A DNA stretch of 64,000 bases. Source: an uncultured Bacteroidota bacterium (lineage in GTDB: Bacteria > Bacteroidota > Bacteroidia > Flavobacteriales > Flavobacteriaceae). A model generated the notes under the pieces. That model made no database searches. It was not told the origin of the DNA and worked only from the letters and a program-made list of their open reading frames with translations. The position numbers and the translations under genes were made by a program. Below are positions 11,290 through 21,710 of the stretch, in pieces (within the stretch, counting starts at the first letter, position 1; the number at the start of each line of letters is the position of its first letter). The stretch covers positions 55,498 through 119,497 of the forward strand of contig CACKBA010000001.1 of the NCBI GenBank assembly GCA_902598295.1, given 5' to 3'.

Positions 11290-12120
11290 TTATCCTTGAA
11301 TTTTATCTATTAAATCTTTAATAGCGCTTTGATAAACTTCTGAATCATTATCCTTAAGATAAGGACTAATACAGGGGATTTCTGACTCAATATAGTCGAA
11401 AGGGAAAGAGTGAGAGTAATTGTTTGATGCTAACCAGCCAATTAAGCTACCATCTTTAAACAACAAATGTGATGAATAATAAAGATTACCTTCTTCTTCT
11501 TCTGCATCCTCATCTCTTATTAATTCATTACCATTTACATATACTGAGTGTAATAAATTAAATCCACAAAATCCACAGCTATACATGACAGAATGAAAAT
11601 TAGCTATACCTGTTTGAATTTTAAACTTTGGTTCATTAGTATAGTCAACATGGTCAAAATCAGTTTTGATTTCTTTTACTAATTCACCTTTTGCTTTGAA
11701 ATAAAGATCCATTGTTCGAACACTAATAACCTCAAATCCGTTAGAAGATAGTTCTATTTTTTTCGCTGGTTTAAAATCTGGGTTAGGCTCAAAATTTTCA
11801 TCTTCTGGGAGAACAAAAGCCCAGTTTTTTGTTGAGTAAGAATAAGTATCGCCTGATTCCTCGATATCCTCATAGTATATTAAACCATTTTTATGGAATT
11901 CCTCATTAATATCCATGAGATCTATCAAATATGAAGAACCTATATATGTTTGTCCAAAGTTTCCTGCCATTTCCTCAAATAGGTTATCATTTTCAAGAAG
12001 TAATTTTAGTTCATCTATCATTTCTGACGATAACTTACCTATTGAGACCTCTGCCCCTAAATATTCGCTTGGACTTCCTTCAGGTTCACTATTTCTTGCA
12101 ATAAATATCTTTTCTTTCAT
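11290..12120 (-). CDS. Hypothetical protein
   Basis: 276 aa acidic ORF, no recognised domain. Confidence 0.6.
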   Translation of the reverse strand: MKEKIFIARNSEPEGSPSEYLGAEVSIGKLSSEMIDELKLLLENDNLFEEMAGNFGQTYIGSSYLIDLMDINEEFHKNGLIYYEDIEESGDTYSYSTKNWAFVLPEDENFEPNPDFKPAKKIELSSNGFEVISVRTMDLYFKAKGELVKEIKTDFDHVDYTNEPKFKIQTGIANFHSVMYSCGFCGFNLLHSVYVNGNELIRDEDAEEEEGNLYYSSHLLFKDGSLIGWLASNNYSHSFPFDYIESEIPCISPYLKDNDSEVYQSAIKDLIDKIQG

Positions 12121-12175
12121 TATAATATGAATTAATAATTTTAACGAAAAAAATAGTAAAAATATTTGATAACAT

Positions 12176-13222
12176 CTATTGTAACCCGTGATTGTTTAAA
12201 ATTCTTTCAACTCTTGCCAAAACATCGTTATAATTTATTGTCCGCATTGCGTCCTCATATCCTTTAAGTTCCTTGTCCCCATAAATTGAATTTGGAATTA
12301 AAGGGTACCTCTCTCTATCAACACACAGTTGGTTGTCAGGGTTTGAATTAAAAGTTGTGAAACCTGTGTATGGGTGTGTTAACCCCCACAATGTGATGAC
12401 CGGGACATTATAAATGGACGCTATATGACCATTGGCAGAGTCCATTGAAATCATTAAGTCTAGGTTAGAAATTAATGCAATTTCATTTTTGAACCCACCT
12501 GCAGTTAAACATGAGTAAACATTCTTAAATGCTTTAGACCATTTTTCAATTATATCCATTTCGAATTTGCCAAATCCAAACAAAAAAACTGTGTGTTTTT
12601 GATCTAAAAAACCAACTATTTTTTGCATTAAATCTAAAGGATATGTTTTTGTTAAATATCTTGCAAAGGGTGCAATTCCTATAATCCTTCGGTTTGTTAA
12701 TGAGATGGTTTCCGTGTTTAATCTGAAGTTTTTAGATCCAGGAAAAGAGTGGTCTTTAGTTAAGTCAATATCAAAATCAAGTCTATTAAACACCTCTTGA
12801 TAATTAAAGTGAATGGATGTTAACGGTTTGAATATTTTATTCTTTTTTCTTGTTAGTGCTTTTCTGTCGTTTCGTTTTTTGTCAACTGAGACAACTTTGT
12901 GAAATGATAATTGAAATAAAAATTTTAAAAATTTTGTTCTTAGAACATTGTGAAGGTCTGCGATTTTAGCTGGGTTCGTTTTTTTCAAATCTTTGAACAA
13001 CCTAAGAAGACCTAAAAACCCTTTATGTCTTGTTTTAAAATCGGCTTCAAAAAATGTAATGTTGTTGAATTCTGCAAAAAAAGGCTCAAACTTTTTTCTA
13101 GTTACAAAAATAAATTTTTCGTTTGGGTATTTTTTTTCAAGACATCTAAGAACTGGGATTGTCATTACAACATCTCCCATTGATGAAAATCTAAGAATTA
13201 AAGTGTTTTTCTCATTACTCAT
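12176..13222 (-). CDS. Glycosyltransferase family 9 (heptosyltransferase-like)
   Basis: LILRFSSMGDVVMTIPVLRCLEKKYP; ISMDSANGHIASIYNVPVITLWGLTHP. Confidence 0.9.
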   Translation of the reverse strand: MSNEKNTLILRFSSMGDVVMTIPVLRCLEKKYPNEKFIFVTRKKFEPFFAEFNNITFFEADFKTRHKGFLGLLRLFKDLKKTNPAKIADLHNVLRTKFLKFLFQLSFHKVVSVDKKRNDRKALTRKKNKIFKPLTSIHFNYQEVFNRLDFDIDLTKDHSFPGSKNFRLNTETISLTNRRIIGIAPFARYLTKTYPLDLMQKIVGFLDQKHTVFLFGFGKFEMDIIEKWSKAFKNVYSCLTAGGFKNEIALISNLDLMISMDSANGHIASIYNVPVITLWGLTHPYTGFTTFNSNPDNQLCVDRERYPLIPNSIYGDKELKGYEDAMRTINYNDVLARVERILNNHGLQ

Positions 13223-13826
13223 TTTGTGAATAAAGCTCTGGATTTAGAGATTCATCATTGTACATTTTCATTTGTTTGTAAGTAGCTATTCTTACTTTTC
13301 CTTTTGAAATGTTCTCAAACAATTGATCTATTGCCGTAGATAGGTTTGTTTTTTGTTCCATTAAAACTCCCAACTTTATTGAGCATTTTTTTCTATGATT
13401 ATCAGATGCTGAATCTCTTTCAGCTTCCTCTTTCATATGATATATTTTTAAAGACAAAATAGATAACCTATCAACCGCCCAAGCTGGTGTTTCTGTGTTT
13501 AAAATTGAATCTTTTTCATAGGTTTTAACTGAATATTTTTTAAAAAAATACTCGTCCAACTCTTCAACCATGTCGGTCCTGTCCTGGTTGCTAGAATCGA
13601 TTCTTCTTTTAATTTTTAAAGCTTCTATCGGTTCAATATTGGGTTTTCTTATAATGTCTTCTAGATGCCACTGAACCGTATCAATCCAACACTTATCGTA
13701 AATAATTTTTTCAAGCGATGTAGAATCTTTAAATGGGTTTTTGTTTTTGGCGTGGACAGAGTTCTCCAAATGATAGTCATCAATCGCTATTTTAAATACT
13801 TTATTGCACGTTGAACTTACTGACAT
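13215..13826 (-). CDS. DUF4254 family protein
   Basis: 203 aa, coupled to GT9 as usual in Bacteroidota; WHLEDIIRKPNIEP. Confidence 0.75.
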   Translation of the reverse strand: MSVSSTCNKVFKIAIDDYHLENSVHAKNKNPFKDSTSLEKIIYDKCWIDTVQWHLEDIIRKPNIEPIEALKIKRRIDSSNQDRTDMVEELDEYFFKKYSVKTYEKDSILNTETPAWAVDRLSILSLKIYHMKEEAERDSASDNHRKKCSIKLGVLMEQKTNLSTAIDQLFENISKGKVRIATYKQMKMYNDESLNPELYSQNE

Positions 13827-13863
13827 TTATAATTAAATATATAAACTATAAACAAAATTAGAT

Positions 13864-13871
13864 TAAATTTG
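13864..13871 (+). promoter_or_regulatory. Bacteroidota -7 element TAAATTTG
   Basis: Matches TAnnTTTG, 13 nt upstream of ATG at 13885. Confidence 0.55.
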
Positions 13872-13884
13872 CATTGCATTTGTT

Positions 13885-14115
13885 ATGGAAGTTAAAGATT
13901 TGTTTGCGGCAATTGAATTTCTATTCGTAGAGGTTTTATTTATTCCTTTTGATTTTATCCGTTTGGAAATCTCTAATTGGCTTTTTCAAAATGCTATCAA
14001 TTTCTCCCTGATACTAGTTATAAGTGGTGCTCTTATTTATTGGACACTCCAGTTGTTAAAGTTTGACAAGTCTGGAGATGAAAATAAAGATGTAACGGCT
14101 CACTCTTTCCTATAA
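13885..14115 (+). CDS. Small flavobacterial membrane protein (DUF6341-like)
   Basis: 76 aa, MEVKDLFAAIEFLFVEVLFIPFDFIR; TAnnTTTG promoter upstream. Confidence 0.7.
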   Translation: MEVKDLFAAIEFLFVEVLFIPFDFIRLEISNWLFQNAINFSLILVISGALIYWTLQLLKFDKSGDENKDVTAHSFL

Positions 14116-15381
14116 GTCAAATCCAATATCTTTACGAAAAGTCTTTCCTAGAAAGTCTATTTTATTTATTGTGTTGTATGATTTTTTTAATGCATCTTTC
14201 ATTTTGGTTGCGGATGACACTACAGACAGTACCCGCCCCCCATTGGTATATATATTATTGTCTTTTTTTGTAGTTCCAGCATGAAATATGATACTTTCAG
14301 TAATATTATCAAGACCTGTTATTAGTTTTCCTTTTTCATATTTTTCGGGATATCCACCCGATGCTAAAACAACATTTGTATAGCTTTTCATGTCAAAATG
14401 AAAATCTAACTTATCTAAGGTTTGGTTTTCACAGGAAGTTAAAATGTCTACAAAATCATTTTTTAATCTAGATAACACGACTTGTGTTTCAGGATCTCCC
14501 ATTCTAACATTATATTCAATAACATATGGTTCATTTTTAACATTTATCAAGCCAATAAAAATAAAACCCTTATAATCCATATTCTCTTTTTTAATTCCCT
14601 CAATAGTGGGTTTTATAATCTTATCCTCAATTTTTTTCTTAAGTTTTTTGTCCAAAAAAGGTACGGGTGAAACTGAACCCATCCCGCCAGTATTAAGCCC
14701 TGTGTCGTTTTCACCTATCCTTTTGTAATCCTTGGCATATGGCAAAACTTTATAATTTTTTCCATCAAACAAAACAAAGCATGACATTTCAATTCCGTCA
14801 AGAAATTCCTCAACAACAACCGTATTTGATGATTCTCCAAACTTGCCAAATATTAACAACTCCTCTAACTGAATTTTTGCTTCATTTAAATCATCAATTA
14901 TTAAAACCCCTTTACCCGCTGCAGGTCCATCAGCCTTTAAAACATAGGGTGGTTTAATAGTCTCTAGGTAGTGCTGAGCAACCTCTATTTGACCTCGTCT
15001 AAATGACCTGTATTTTGCAGTAGGTATATTATATTTTGACATAAATTTTTTTGCAAAATCTTTACTACCCTCTAGTTTTGCTCCCTCCTTTGAAGGACCT
15101 ATAATTGATGTTTTTTTTGTTAAAGGGTCTCTTTTTAAAAAATCTTGAACCCCGTTAATCAAAGGGATTTCAGGACCAACCAATACCATATCAATTTTCA
15201 ATTCAATCACTTGTGATTTAATGAATTCGAAATCCTCCTTTTCTGTATATATGGGTGTGGAAAGTTCTGCTGCTCCAGCATTTGGGTTTATTGAGAATAA
15301 TTTAACTGTCTTTTTGGACTGGTTCAATTTCCATATAAATGCACTTTCTCTAGCTCCAGAACCAATGATTAATATGTTCAC
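14110..15381 (-). CDS. purD: Phosphoribosylamine-glycine ligase
   Basis: MNILIIGSGARESAFIWKL; VGPEIPL; NVRMGDPETQVVL. Confidence 0.96.
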   Translation of the reverse strand: MNILIIGSGARESAFIWKLNQSKKTVKLFSINPNAGAAELSTPIYTEKEDFEFIKSQVIELKIDMVLVGPEIPLINGVQDFLKRDPLTKKTSIIGPSKEGAKLEGSKDFAKKFMSKYNIPTAKYRSFRRGQIEVAQHYLETIKPPYVLKADGPAAGKGVLIIDDLNEAKIQLEELLIFGKFGESSNTVVVEEFLDGIEMSCFVLFDGKNYKVLPYAKDYKRIGENDTGLNTGGMGSVSPVPFLDKKLKKKIEDKIIKPTIEGIKKENMDYKGFIFIGLINVKNEPYVIEYNVRMGDPETQVVLSRLKNDFVDILTSCENQTLDKLDFHFDMKSYTNVVLASGGYPEKYEKGKLITGLDNITESIIFHAGTTKKDNNIYTNGGRVLSVVSSATKMKDALKKSYNTINKIDFLGKTFRKDIGFDL

Positions 15382-15397
15382 AAAATAAAATTAAAGC

Positions 15398-16909
15398 TTA
15401 ATTTTTAGATTCTGTTTTTTTAATGTACTTATTTAAACCATTAACAAAATCTCTGTTATTTGATAACCTTGGGACCTTGTTTTGTCCGCCAAGTCTGCCC
15501 AAAGATTTCATGTAGTTTTTAAATGATCCCGTCGGCACACTGATTACCTTTAATGGTTGTAAAACCTTTCCGTCTACCAAGTCTTTATAATATATATTTT
15601 GACTCTTCATTTCAGAATCAACAATTTTCGAAAATTCGTCTGTAACCATAGTGCTTTTATCAAATTCAACCCACCATTCATGATGAGGTAAATCAGGCTT
15701 TGGAACATCAATCATTGGGGCAACTGTAAACTCTTTGACCACTAATTTTGTTTTGGCTATTGCATGTTTTATGCTTTGCTCTACTTCAGAGGATATGACA
15801 TGTTCTCCAAATGCTGATATATAGTGCTTGTATCTTCCTGTTACAATTATTTTTGGAGGATTAATTGATTTAAACATGATGGTGTCGCCGGTATTATAGG
15901 CCCACAACCCTGCGTTTGATGAAATTATCATTACGTAATTTTTATTGAGCTCTACCTGAGAGAGGTTCAAGCGCCTAAACTGTTTTTTGTCAAACTGATT
16001 AAGCTCCACAAACTCATAAAAAATTTCAGAATTATACTGCAAAAGAAGTGCGGGGTCATTTTGGTCGTTTTGGTATGCAAAAAACCCTTCTGATGCAGGA
16101 TAATATTCAATTGTATTGATTTCTTTACCAATGAGTTTTAAGAAAATTCTTTTGTATGGCTCGAAGTTTACTCCGCCATAAACAAATAAAGAAAGGTTCT
16201 TGAATATTTCTATTACTTTCTCTTTTTTTTTGTTTTGCAATAACCTTTCAAAATACATCTGGACCCATGAAGGTATTCCACCAACAACCCTAAGGTCTTT
16301 ATTAAATGTTTCTTCACAGATGGCGTCAATTTTAGATTCCCAGTCATCAATTGAGTTAGTCTTCATTGTTGGTAAATTTCTGGCTTGTAAATATTTTGGC
16401 ACATGATGAGCCACTATTCCTGAGAGTCTTCCAATTAAAACTCCTTTCATTTCTTCTAGAACTGGTGAACCTTGAATAAAAATATTTTTGCCATTTAAAA
16501 AGTCACTGCGCCCTGTTTGTTTTATATAAAAGAGTATTGCGTCCCTTGATGAGTTTACATGAAAGGGTAGTGATTCTTTTGTAATAGGAATAAACTTAGC
16601 GCCACTTGTTGTTCCAGATGTTTTTGCTAAATATTTGGGCTTACCTGGCCAAAGTATGTTTTCTTTACCTTTTTGGATGTCTTTTATATAGTGTTTAATG
16701 GATTCGTAATCCCTGATTGGAACTTTTTTCTTAAAGTCCTCATAATTTGAGATGTTGGTGAATTCGTGATCTCTTCCAAATTTTGTGTTTACAGCTTTTT
16801 TAACCAAACGACGGAGTATATCGTCTTGAATTTTAATGGCTTTTGAGTGTGTTTTTTGAATTTTATTAACTCTAAAATGAGCCACAACTTTTGCTATAAG
16901 ACTAATCAT
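15398..16909 (-). CDS. GH3 auxin-responsive promoter family protein (acyl-acid-amido synthetase-like)
   Basis: KTSGTTSGAKFIPIT; YYPASEGFFA. Confidence 0.9.
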   Translation of the reverse strand: MISLIAKVVAHFRVNKIQKTHSKAIKIQDDILRRLVKKAVNTKFGRDHEFTNISNYEDFKKKVPIRDYESIKHYIKDIQKGKENILWPGKPKYLAKTSGTTSGAKFIPITKESLPFHVNSSRDAILFYIKQTGRSDFLNGKNIFIQGSPVLEEMKGVLIGRLSGIVAHHVPKYLQARNLPTMKTNSIDDWESKIDAICEETFNKDLRVVGGIPSWVQMYFERLLQNKKKEKVIEIFKNLSLFVYGGVNFEPYKRIFLKLIGKEINTIEYYPASEGFFAYQNDQNDPALLLQYNSEIFYEFVELNQFDKKQFRRLNLSQVELNKNYVMIISSNAGLWAYNTGDTIMFKSINPPKIIVTGRYKHYISAFGEHVISSEVEQSIKHAIAKTKLVVKEFTVAPMIDVPKPDLPHHEWWVEFDKSTMVTDEFSKIVDSEMKSQNIYYKDLVDGKVLQPLKVISVPTGSFKNYMKSLGRLGGQNKVPRLSNNRDFVNGLNKYIKKTESKN

Positions 16910-16915
16910 AGGTTG

Positions 16916-17770
16916 TTAAAAAATAATAAAGTCTTCTGGGTTTATAGGACCGTTTGAATCCCAAAGCTCAAAATGTAAATGAGGACCACTGGTTAATTCA
17001 CCTGTATTTCCAGATAGAGCAACAACCTGACCCTGCTTTACATAATCTCCTGTTTTAACTTTTGAAAGATAGTTGTGTTTGTAAACACTTGTGAGTTGGT
17101 CTCTGTGATATAGAATGACTGTATGCCCCGAGTCAATTGTCCATTCTGAAAGTAAGACAATGCCATCAGCTATGGCTTTTACTGGAGTTTGTTCTTTTAA
17201 AACAATGTCCACTCCGTAATGCTTAATCGATGTGTTGAATGATTCTATAATTATTCCTCTTACAGGGGGTGTCATTTCTAAATCTAGTTTTTGGGTTTCA
17301 GTCTCAATAACATTAAACCTGTCTTCTCTTTCAACAATTTTTCTAAGAATTGAATCTTCAGCCTTTAAACTCATGTCTAATTGCGAAAGATCTACGCTTA
17401 TCCTTTGACTTTCGTTTGCGTATATGTTCTTGTACTCTTCTCCATTTATCGTTTTGAAAACAGATTCCAAATAGTTATCGTTTGTTGACAATTGATTTAT
17501 TAAAGAGTCTAGTTTTTCCAGGTTATTTATTGCTTGTACCCTCATTTTTGTTGTGTCATATCCGGGGATGTATTCACGAACTGGAGTGAAAAAAATGATA
17601 ACTGTTGTAATTGATATAATAATTAGAGAAATAAATGTACCTATTAAAAACACATTAGACCTTGAGAGTTTGAGTGAAAACTTTTCCTCATATGTTTTTT
17701 CCTCTTGAATGACTAACCTGTAATTTTTAGACTCCTTTCTTTTTACGTTCTTTTTTTTTGCATTTTCCAT
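16916..17770 (-). CDS. M23 family metallopeptidase
   Basis: HYGVDIV ... SGPHLHFELW, intact zinc ligands; N-terminal TM. Confidence 0.9.
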   Translation of the reverse strand: MENAKKKNVKRKESKNYRLVIQEEKTYEEKFSLKLSRSNVFLIGTFISLIIISITTVIIFFTPVREYIPGYDTTKMRVQAINNLEKLDSLINQLSTNDNYLESVFKTINGEEYKNIYANESQRISVDLSQLDMSLKAEDSILRKIVEREDRFNVIETETQKLDLEMTPPVRGIIIESFNTSIKHYGVDIVLKEQTPVKAIADGIVLLSEWTIDSGHTVILYHRDQLTSVYKHNYLSKVKTGDYVKQGQVVALSGNTGELTSGPHLHFELWDSNGPINPEDFIIF

Positions 17771-17860
17771 CTAGAACAACAAATATAACAAACCGTAAGT
17801 TTTGCATTACAATCAATGAAAGAGTAAATTTTATTTTTAAATTAGCACTAAATATTTAGT

Positions 17861-18043
17861 ATGAACTTGTATTTACTATATGCAATTGGACCTTGGCAGA
17901 TTATTATCATTTTATTTGTGGTGCTCCTTCTTTTTGGTGGAAAGAAAATTCCTGAGTTAATGAGTGGTTTTGGCAAGGGAATAAAAGAATTTAAAAAAGC
18001 TACTAAAGAGGAGGAAAAAGAAGAAAATAAAGATTCTAATTAG
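17861..18043 (+). CDS. tatA: Twin-arginine translocase subunit TatA/TatE
   Basis: 60 aa, [33 protein letters not shown]. Confidence 0.92.
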   Translation: MNLYLLYAIGPWQIIIILFVVLLLFGGKKIPELMSGFGKGIKEFKKATKEEEKEENKDSN

Positions 18044-19013
18044 ATTCTTTTCTAAAACTCAATGACTTAATAATTGCTTCTAACTCAATAACATTATCCC
18101 TTTTTCTTTTTGATGGCGCAAACACAAATCCTTCTATAAAAAGCACCCTATTGTTTAATTTGTCTTCGACTAAATAATTTAAAAACGGTCCCCCCATAAA
18201 ATCTCCTTGAACCTCCCATGTTCCTCTGGTTTCTAGCATTTTTGTTCCATAATAGTTTACCTTTTTTTGATAAGGCAAATACTCTTTTTCGCTCATCATA
18301 AAACTTTCTGGATTTCTGCCTGGCAAAAAAACTTTACCAATCGAGTCTCTTAGTTTTATTACGTCTGATATGGTATAGTTGAAAATATTTTTTTTATCTA
18401 AAATTTCTGTTATGACAATGTTTGAATGACCTTTTTGAATTGGTTTTTGATACCAAATAAAGTTTTGGTCTTGTTTGTATAAACTATAGGCAGATGGCAT
18501 TTTCATATCTATTAAAAAATCCTCCATAGCGCTTATATCTTTTAGAGGAGATTTTAGAATTCTTCTTTTGTTTTCCTCAATTTCACCACTTGTAAACTTG
18601 TTTATTGCTTCTTTATTAGATTCATCTAACTGATTTAAAATGGATTGTGTGTTGTTGCCCTTTATCTCAAGATAAATTTGTGGTCTTGCGTATTTGTCCT
18701 TTTCAAAAAAGAATTCAGGATTGGAAGTTTTATTAATGAATATGATATTTCGACTTGATCTTGAAAAACCACTAAATGTTTCATATGGCATTTGCTTCAA
18801 TGTGAATCTTTCTTCTATTTGCGGAAGTCCCTCATATTCATCTGCGTATAAACTTCTTATTTTATCTCCTATTTTGTTATCCCAATTATCTTTATCAATC
18901 ACGACTGTTATTGAATTAATTCTTGCAGAAGACTCTGGTTTATAAACAGTCTTGTTGTCCTCACAAGATTGAAGAAAACATCCTATAAAAATAACAAGTA
19001 CGTATTTTTTCAT
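18036..19013 (-). CDS. DUF4837 family lipoprotein
   Basis: Lipobox FLQSC, 325 aa, [17 protein letters not shown]. Confidence 0.7.
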   Translation of the reverse strand: MKKYVLVIFIGCFLQSCEDNKTVYKPESSARINSITVVIDKDNWDNKIGDKIRSLYADEYEGLPQIEERFTLKQMPYETFSGFSRSSRNIIFINKTSNPEFFFEKDKYARPQIYLEIKGNNTQSILNQLDESNKEAINKFTSGEIEENKRRILKSPLKDISAMEDFLIDMKMPSAYSLYKQDQNFIWYQKPIQKGHSNIVITEILDKKNIFNYTISDVIKLRDSIGKVFLPGRNPESFMMSEKEYLPYQKKVNYYGTKMLETRGTWEVQGDFMGGPFLNYLVEDKLNNRVLFIEGFVFAPSKRKRDNVIELEAIIKSLSFRKESN

Positions 19014-20191
19014 TTTTTGAGTGCACTAATTCCTGGTAAAATCTTGCCTTCTAAGCTCTCAAGCATTGCTCCTCCACCAGTAGAGACATAGCTTACTTCG
19101 TTTTCTAAATTGAACTTCTTAACTGCAGCAACTGAATCTCCTCCCCCCACCAATGAAAAAGCACCACTTTTTGTGCTTTCTGCTATTGCTATACCTATTT
19201 CTTTAGTTCCTTTAGAAAAACTTTCTAACTCAAAAACCCCCACCGGACCGTTCCATAAAATGGTTTTTGAGGACATAATAATTCGTTTAAATTTTTCTAC
19301 TGATTCAGGTCCTGAATCTAAACCTTCATATTCATTAGGAATTGAGTCAATTGGAAATATTTTTGATTCAGCCCCCTCTTTAAACTCCTTTGCACAGACA
19401 ACGTCAACTGGAAGGTGAATTTTTGTGTTTTTTTGCTTTGCAAGTTCTATAATGCCCAATGCTTTTTCCATCATTGAATCCTCATGTATGGATAAGCCAA
19501 TTTTTCCTCCCAATGCTTTAATAAAAGTAAATGACATTCCGCCGCCAATTATTATATCGTCAACTTTATCTATTATGTTTTCAATTATTGGAATTTTGGA
19601 AGAAATTTTCGAACCGCCTAGAACAGCAAGGATGGGAGAGTTTCCGTTGTTCATGACTTTTTTTAAAGCAAGGACTTCCTTTTCAAGTAATTTTCCAAAA
19701 AACTTATTTTCAAAGTATTTTGCAACAACTGTTGTTGAGGCGTGCGGTCTATGAGCGGTCCCGAATGCATCATTAACAAAACAGGTTGCAAGTTTTGATA
19801 ATTTTTTCGAAAATTCATCATCACCCTCTGTTTCTTCATTGTAAAAACGGAGGTTTTCTAAAAGCAAAACCTCTCCCATCAATAAATTGTTTGACATCTC
19901 TTCTGCAATTGACCCTACACAATCTTCGCAAAATTTAGTTTCTATTTTTAAAAGGCTGTCAAGTTCTGCTTTTATTTGAATTAATGAAAATTTATCTTCA
20001 AATCCATTGGGTCGTCCAAGATGGCTCATTAATATACATGCGCCTCCATCTTTAATAATTTTTGATATTGTTGGAATAGCAGACCTGATTCTTGTTGAAT
20101 CAGTAACCCTTCCGTTTTCAAGAGGAACATTAAAGTCGACTCTAATGAGTGCTTTTTCATCTTTAAAATTAAAATCGCAAATCGTTTTCAT
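19010..20191 (-). CDS. pgk: Phosphoglycerate kinase
   Basis: RVDFNVPLENGRVTDSTRI; SHLGRPNG; VGGGDSVAAV; STGGGAMLE. Confidence 0.97.
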   Translation of the reverse strand: MKTICDFNFKDEKALIRVDFNVPLENGRVTDSTRIRSAIPTISKIIKDGGACILMSHLGRPNGFEDKFSLIQIKAELDSLLKIETKFCEDCVGSIAEEMSNNLLMGEVLLLENLRFYNEETEGDDEFSKKLSKLATCFVNDAFGTAHRPHASTTVVAKYFENKFFGKLLEKEVLALKKVMNNGNSPILAVLGGSKISSKIPIIENIIDKVDDIIIGGGMSFTFIKALGGKIGLSIHEDSMMEKALGIIELAKQKNTKIHLPVDVVCAKEFKEGAESKIFPIDSIPNEYEGLDSGPESVEKFKRIIMSSKTILWNGPVGVFELESFSKGTKEIGIAIAESTKSGAFSLVGGGDSVAAVKKFNLENEVSYVSTGGGAMLESLEGKILPGISALKK

Positions 20192-20245
20192 TATAGCTTC
20201 AAATATATGCTATTTGTTAGTTTTAAATATTAAATTTAGTGGATA

Positions 20246-21265
20246 ATGGAAGTCCAAAAAATAAGCGATGAGTTAGAGGGAATAGTTGAGTCTAAAAGAA
20301 TTCCCAATGCATTAATTTTTGAAGCTGATGGTTCAAACTCTGAATTGGAAATGTCCTTAGAGTTTGCAAAAAAAATACTATTATCTAAGGAGACAGACCC
20401 TGTCAATCAAAACAAGATTATTAGGGGGATACAGTCCCTTTCATATCCAGACCTACACGTTGTGTTTCCGATACCAATTTCAAATAATAAAAAAAAGGAC
20501 CTCTATGATTACCATTTTAAAAGTTGGGCTGAAATGGCTGTAAAAAACAACATGAAGGTTTCTCTTTCTAAGTGGAAAGACGCAATTTCTTATGGAAACA
20601 AACAACCAATAATTAACATCGATTCTGTTAGGTCTTTGATTAAAAAACTGTCGGTTTCTTCTTTTTATTCAAATTATAGGGTTATAATTTTTTGGATGGC
20701 AGACAAAATGAATGAAGATGCTGCTAACATGTTGCTTAAAACAATTGAAGAACCGGGACGTGAAACTATATTTTTATTAATAGCTGAGGACCTTAGGAAT
20801 ATTTTACCAACTATAATTTCAAGGTGCCAGGTTGTTAATACGGGTAGTGTAATAACCAAAGACTATGATGGTTTAGAAAACAGTGAGTTTGAATCTTTGT
20901 TCAGCAACTTGATGAGAAGTGCTTTTCAGGCTAATAAAAACCCGAAAAGTTTAGCGGAACTTGTAAACTGGTCAAGAGATGTTGGCAAGATGGACAAGCA
21001 AGATGCGCAAAGTTTTTTTAAGTTTTCAATTGAGCTTTTAAGACAGGCTTATTTAAAAAACATGGAAATTGAAGAACTTGTTTCGTTTACACCTTCAACA
21101 GAATTTAATTTTGAAGCGTTTTCAAAATTTATAACACAAAATAACATTGAGGGGTTAAGTTCCGGTTTTGAAAATGCGATTTACGAGTCTAGTAGAAACA
21201 TCAAGTTGTCTATGATTGCCACAGACATTGCTTTTAAAACAACAAAGTTGATCCATGGGGGTTAA
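20246..21265 (+). CDS. holB: DNA polymerase III subunit delta'
   Basis: YPDLHVVFPIPI; MNEDAANMLLKTIEEP; ISRCQVV. Confidence 0.85.
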   Translation: MEVQKISDELEGIVESKRIPNALIFEADGSNSELEMSLEFAKKILLSKETDPVNQNKIIRGIQSLSYPDLHVVFPIPISNNKKKDLYDYHFKSWAEMAVKNNMKVSLSKWKDAISYGNKQPIINIDSVRSLIKKLSVSSFYSNYRVIIFWMADKMNEDAANMLLKTIEEPGRETIFLLIAEDLRNILPTIISRCQVVNTGSVITKDYDGLENSEFESLFSNLMRSAFQANKNPKSLAELVNWSRDVGKMDKQDAQSFFKFSIELLRQAYLKNMEIEELVSFTPSTEFNFEAFSKFITQNNIEGLSSGFENAIYESSRNIKLSMIATDIAFKTTKLIHGG

Positions 21266-21500
21266 AAAAAACAAGAAAAACAAAAACGATAAGCTTTACA
21301 AATATGTCGTTATATATATTGGAACTATTTTTATGATGGTATCACCTTTTTTTATTGACTCGAATGAAGGCAAGGTTGGAATGCTGATTGGACTTGCTTT
21401 AATAACAATTCAAACACAAAAAACGAAACAATACAATCTTTCTCTTCTAAATTTTGTTGGTTTTTGTGGATACCTATATTCACTGATCAAAGGACTTTAA
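21255..21500 (+). CDS. Small membrane protein, hypothetical
   Basis: 81 aa, overlaps holB end; hydrophobic segments. Confidence 0.6.
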   Translation: MGVKKNKKNKNDKLYKYVVIYIGTIFMMVSPFFIDSNEGKVGMLIGLALITIQTQKTKQYNLSLLNFVGFCGYLYSLIKGL

Positions 21501-21519
21501 CGCACAATGTATTAGAAAA

Positions 21520-21675
21520 ATGAGGACAAGGAACAACGACTGCTTAACTACAACTTTAATAGTTTTGATATCAGTGCTTGGAATATTTATGTTATTTACT
21601 GTAAGTTATCTTTTTGCTGTGGCTTTAATTTTGGTTTTGTTCGCGCGATTCATTTACAAAACATTTAACAACTAG
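21520..21675 (+). CDS. 51-aa membrane protein candidate (below the supplied ORF cutoff)
   Basis: MRTRNNDCLTTTLIVLISVLGIFMLFTVSYLFAVALILVLFARFIYKTFNN* read directly. Confidence 0.45.
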   Translation: MRTRNNDCLTTTLIVLISVLGIFMLFTVSYLFAVALILVLFARFIYKTFNN

Positions 21676-21710
21676 TACAAAATCCTCCTACTCCAAAGAA
21701 GAAATTAAAA

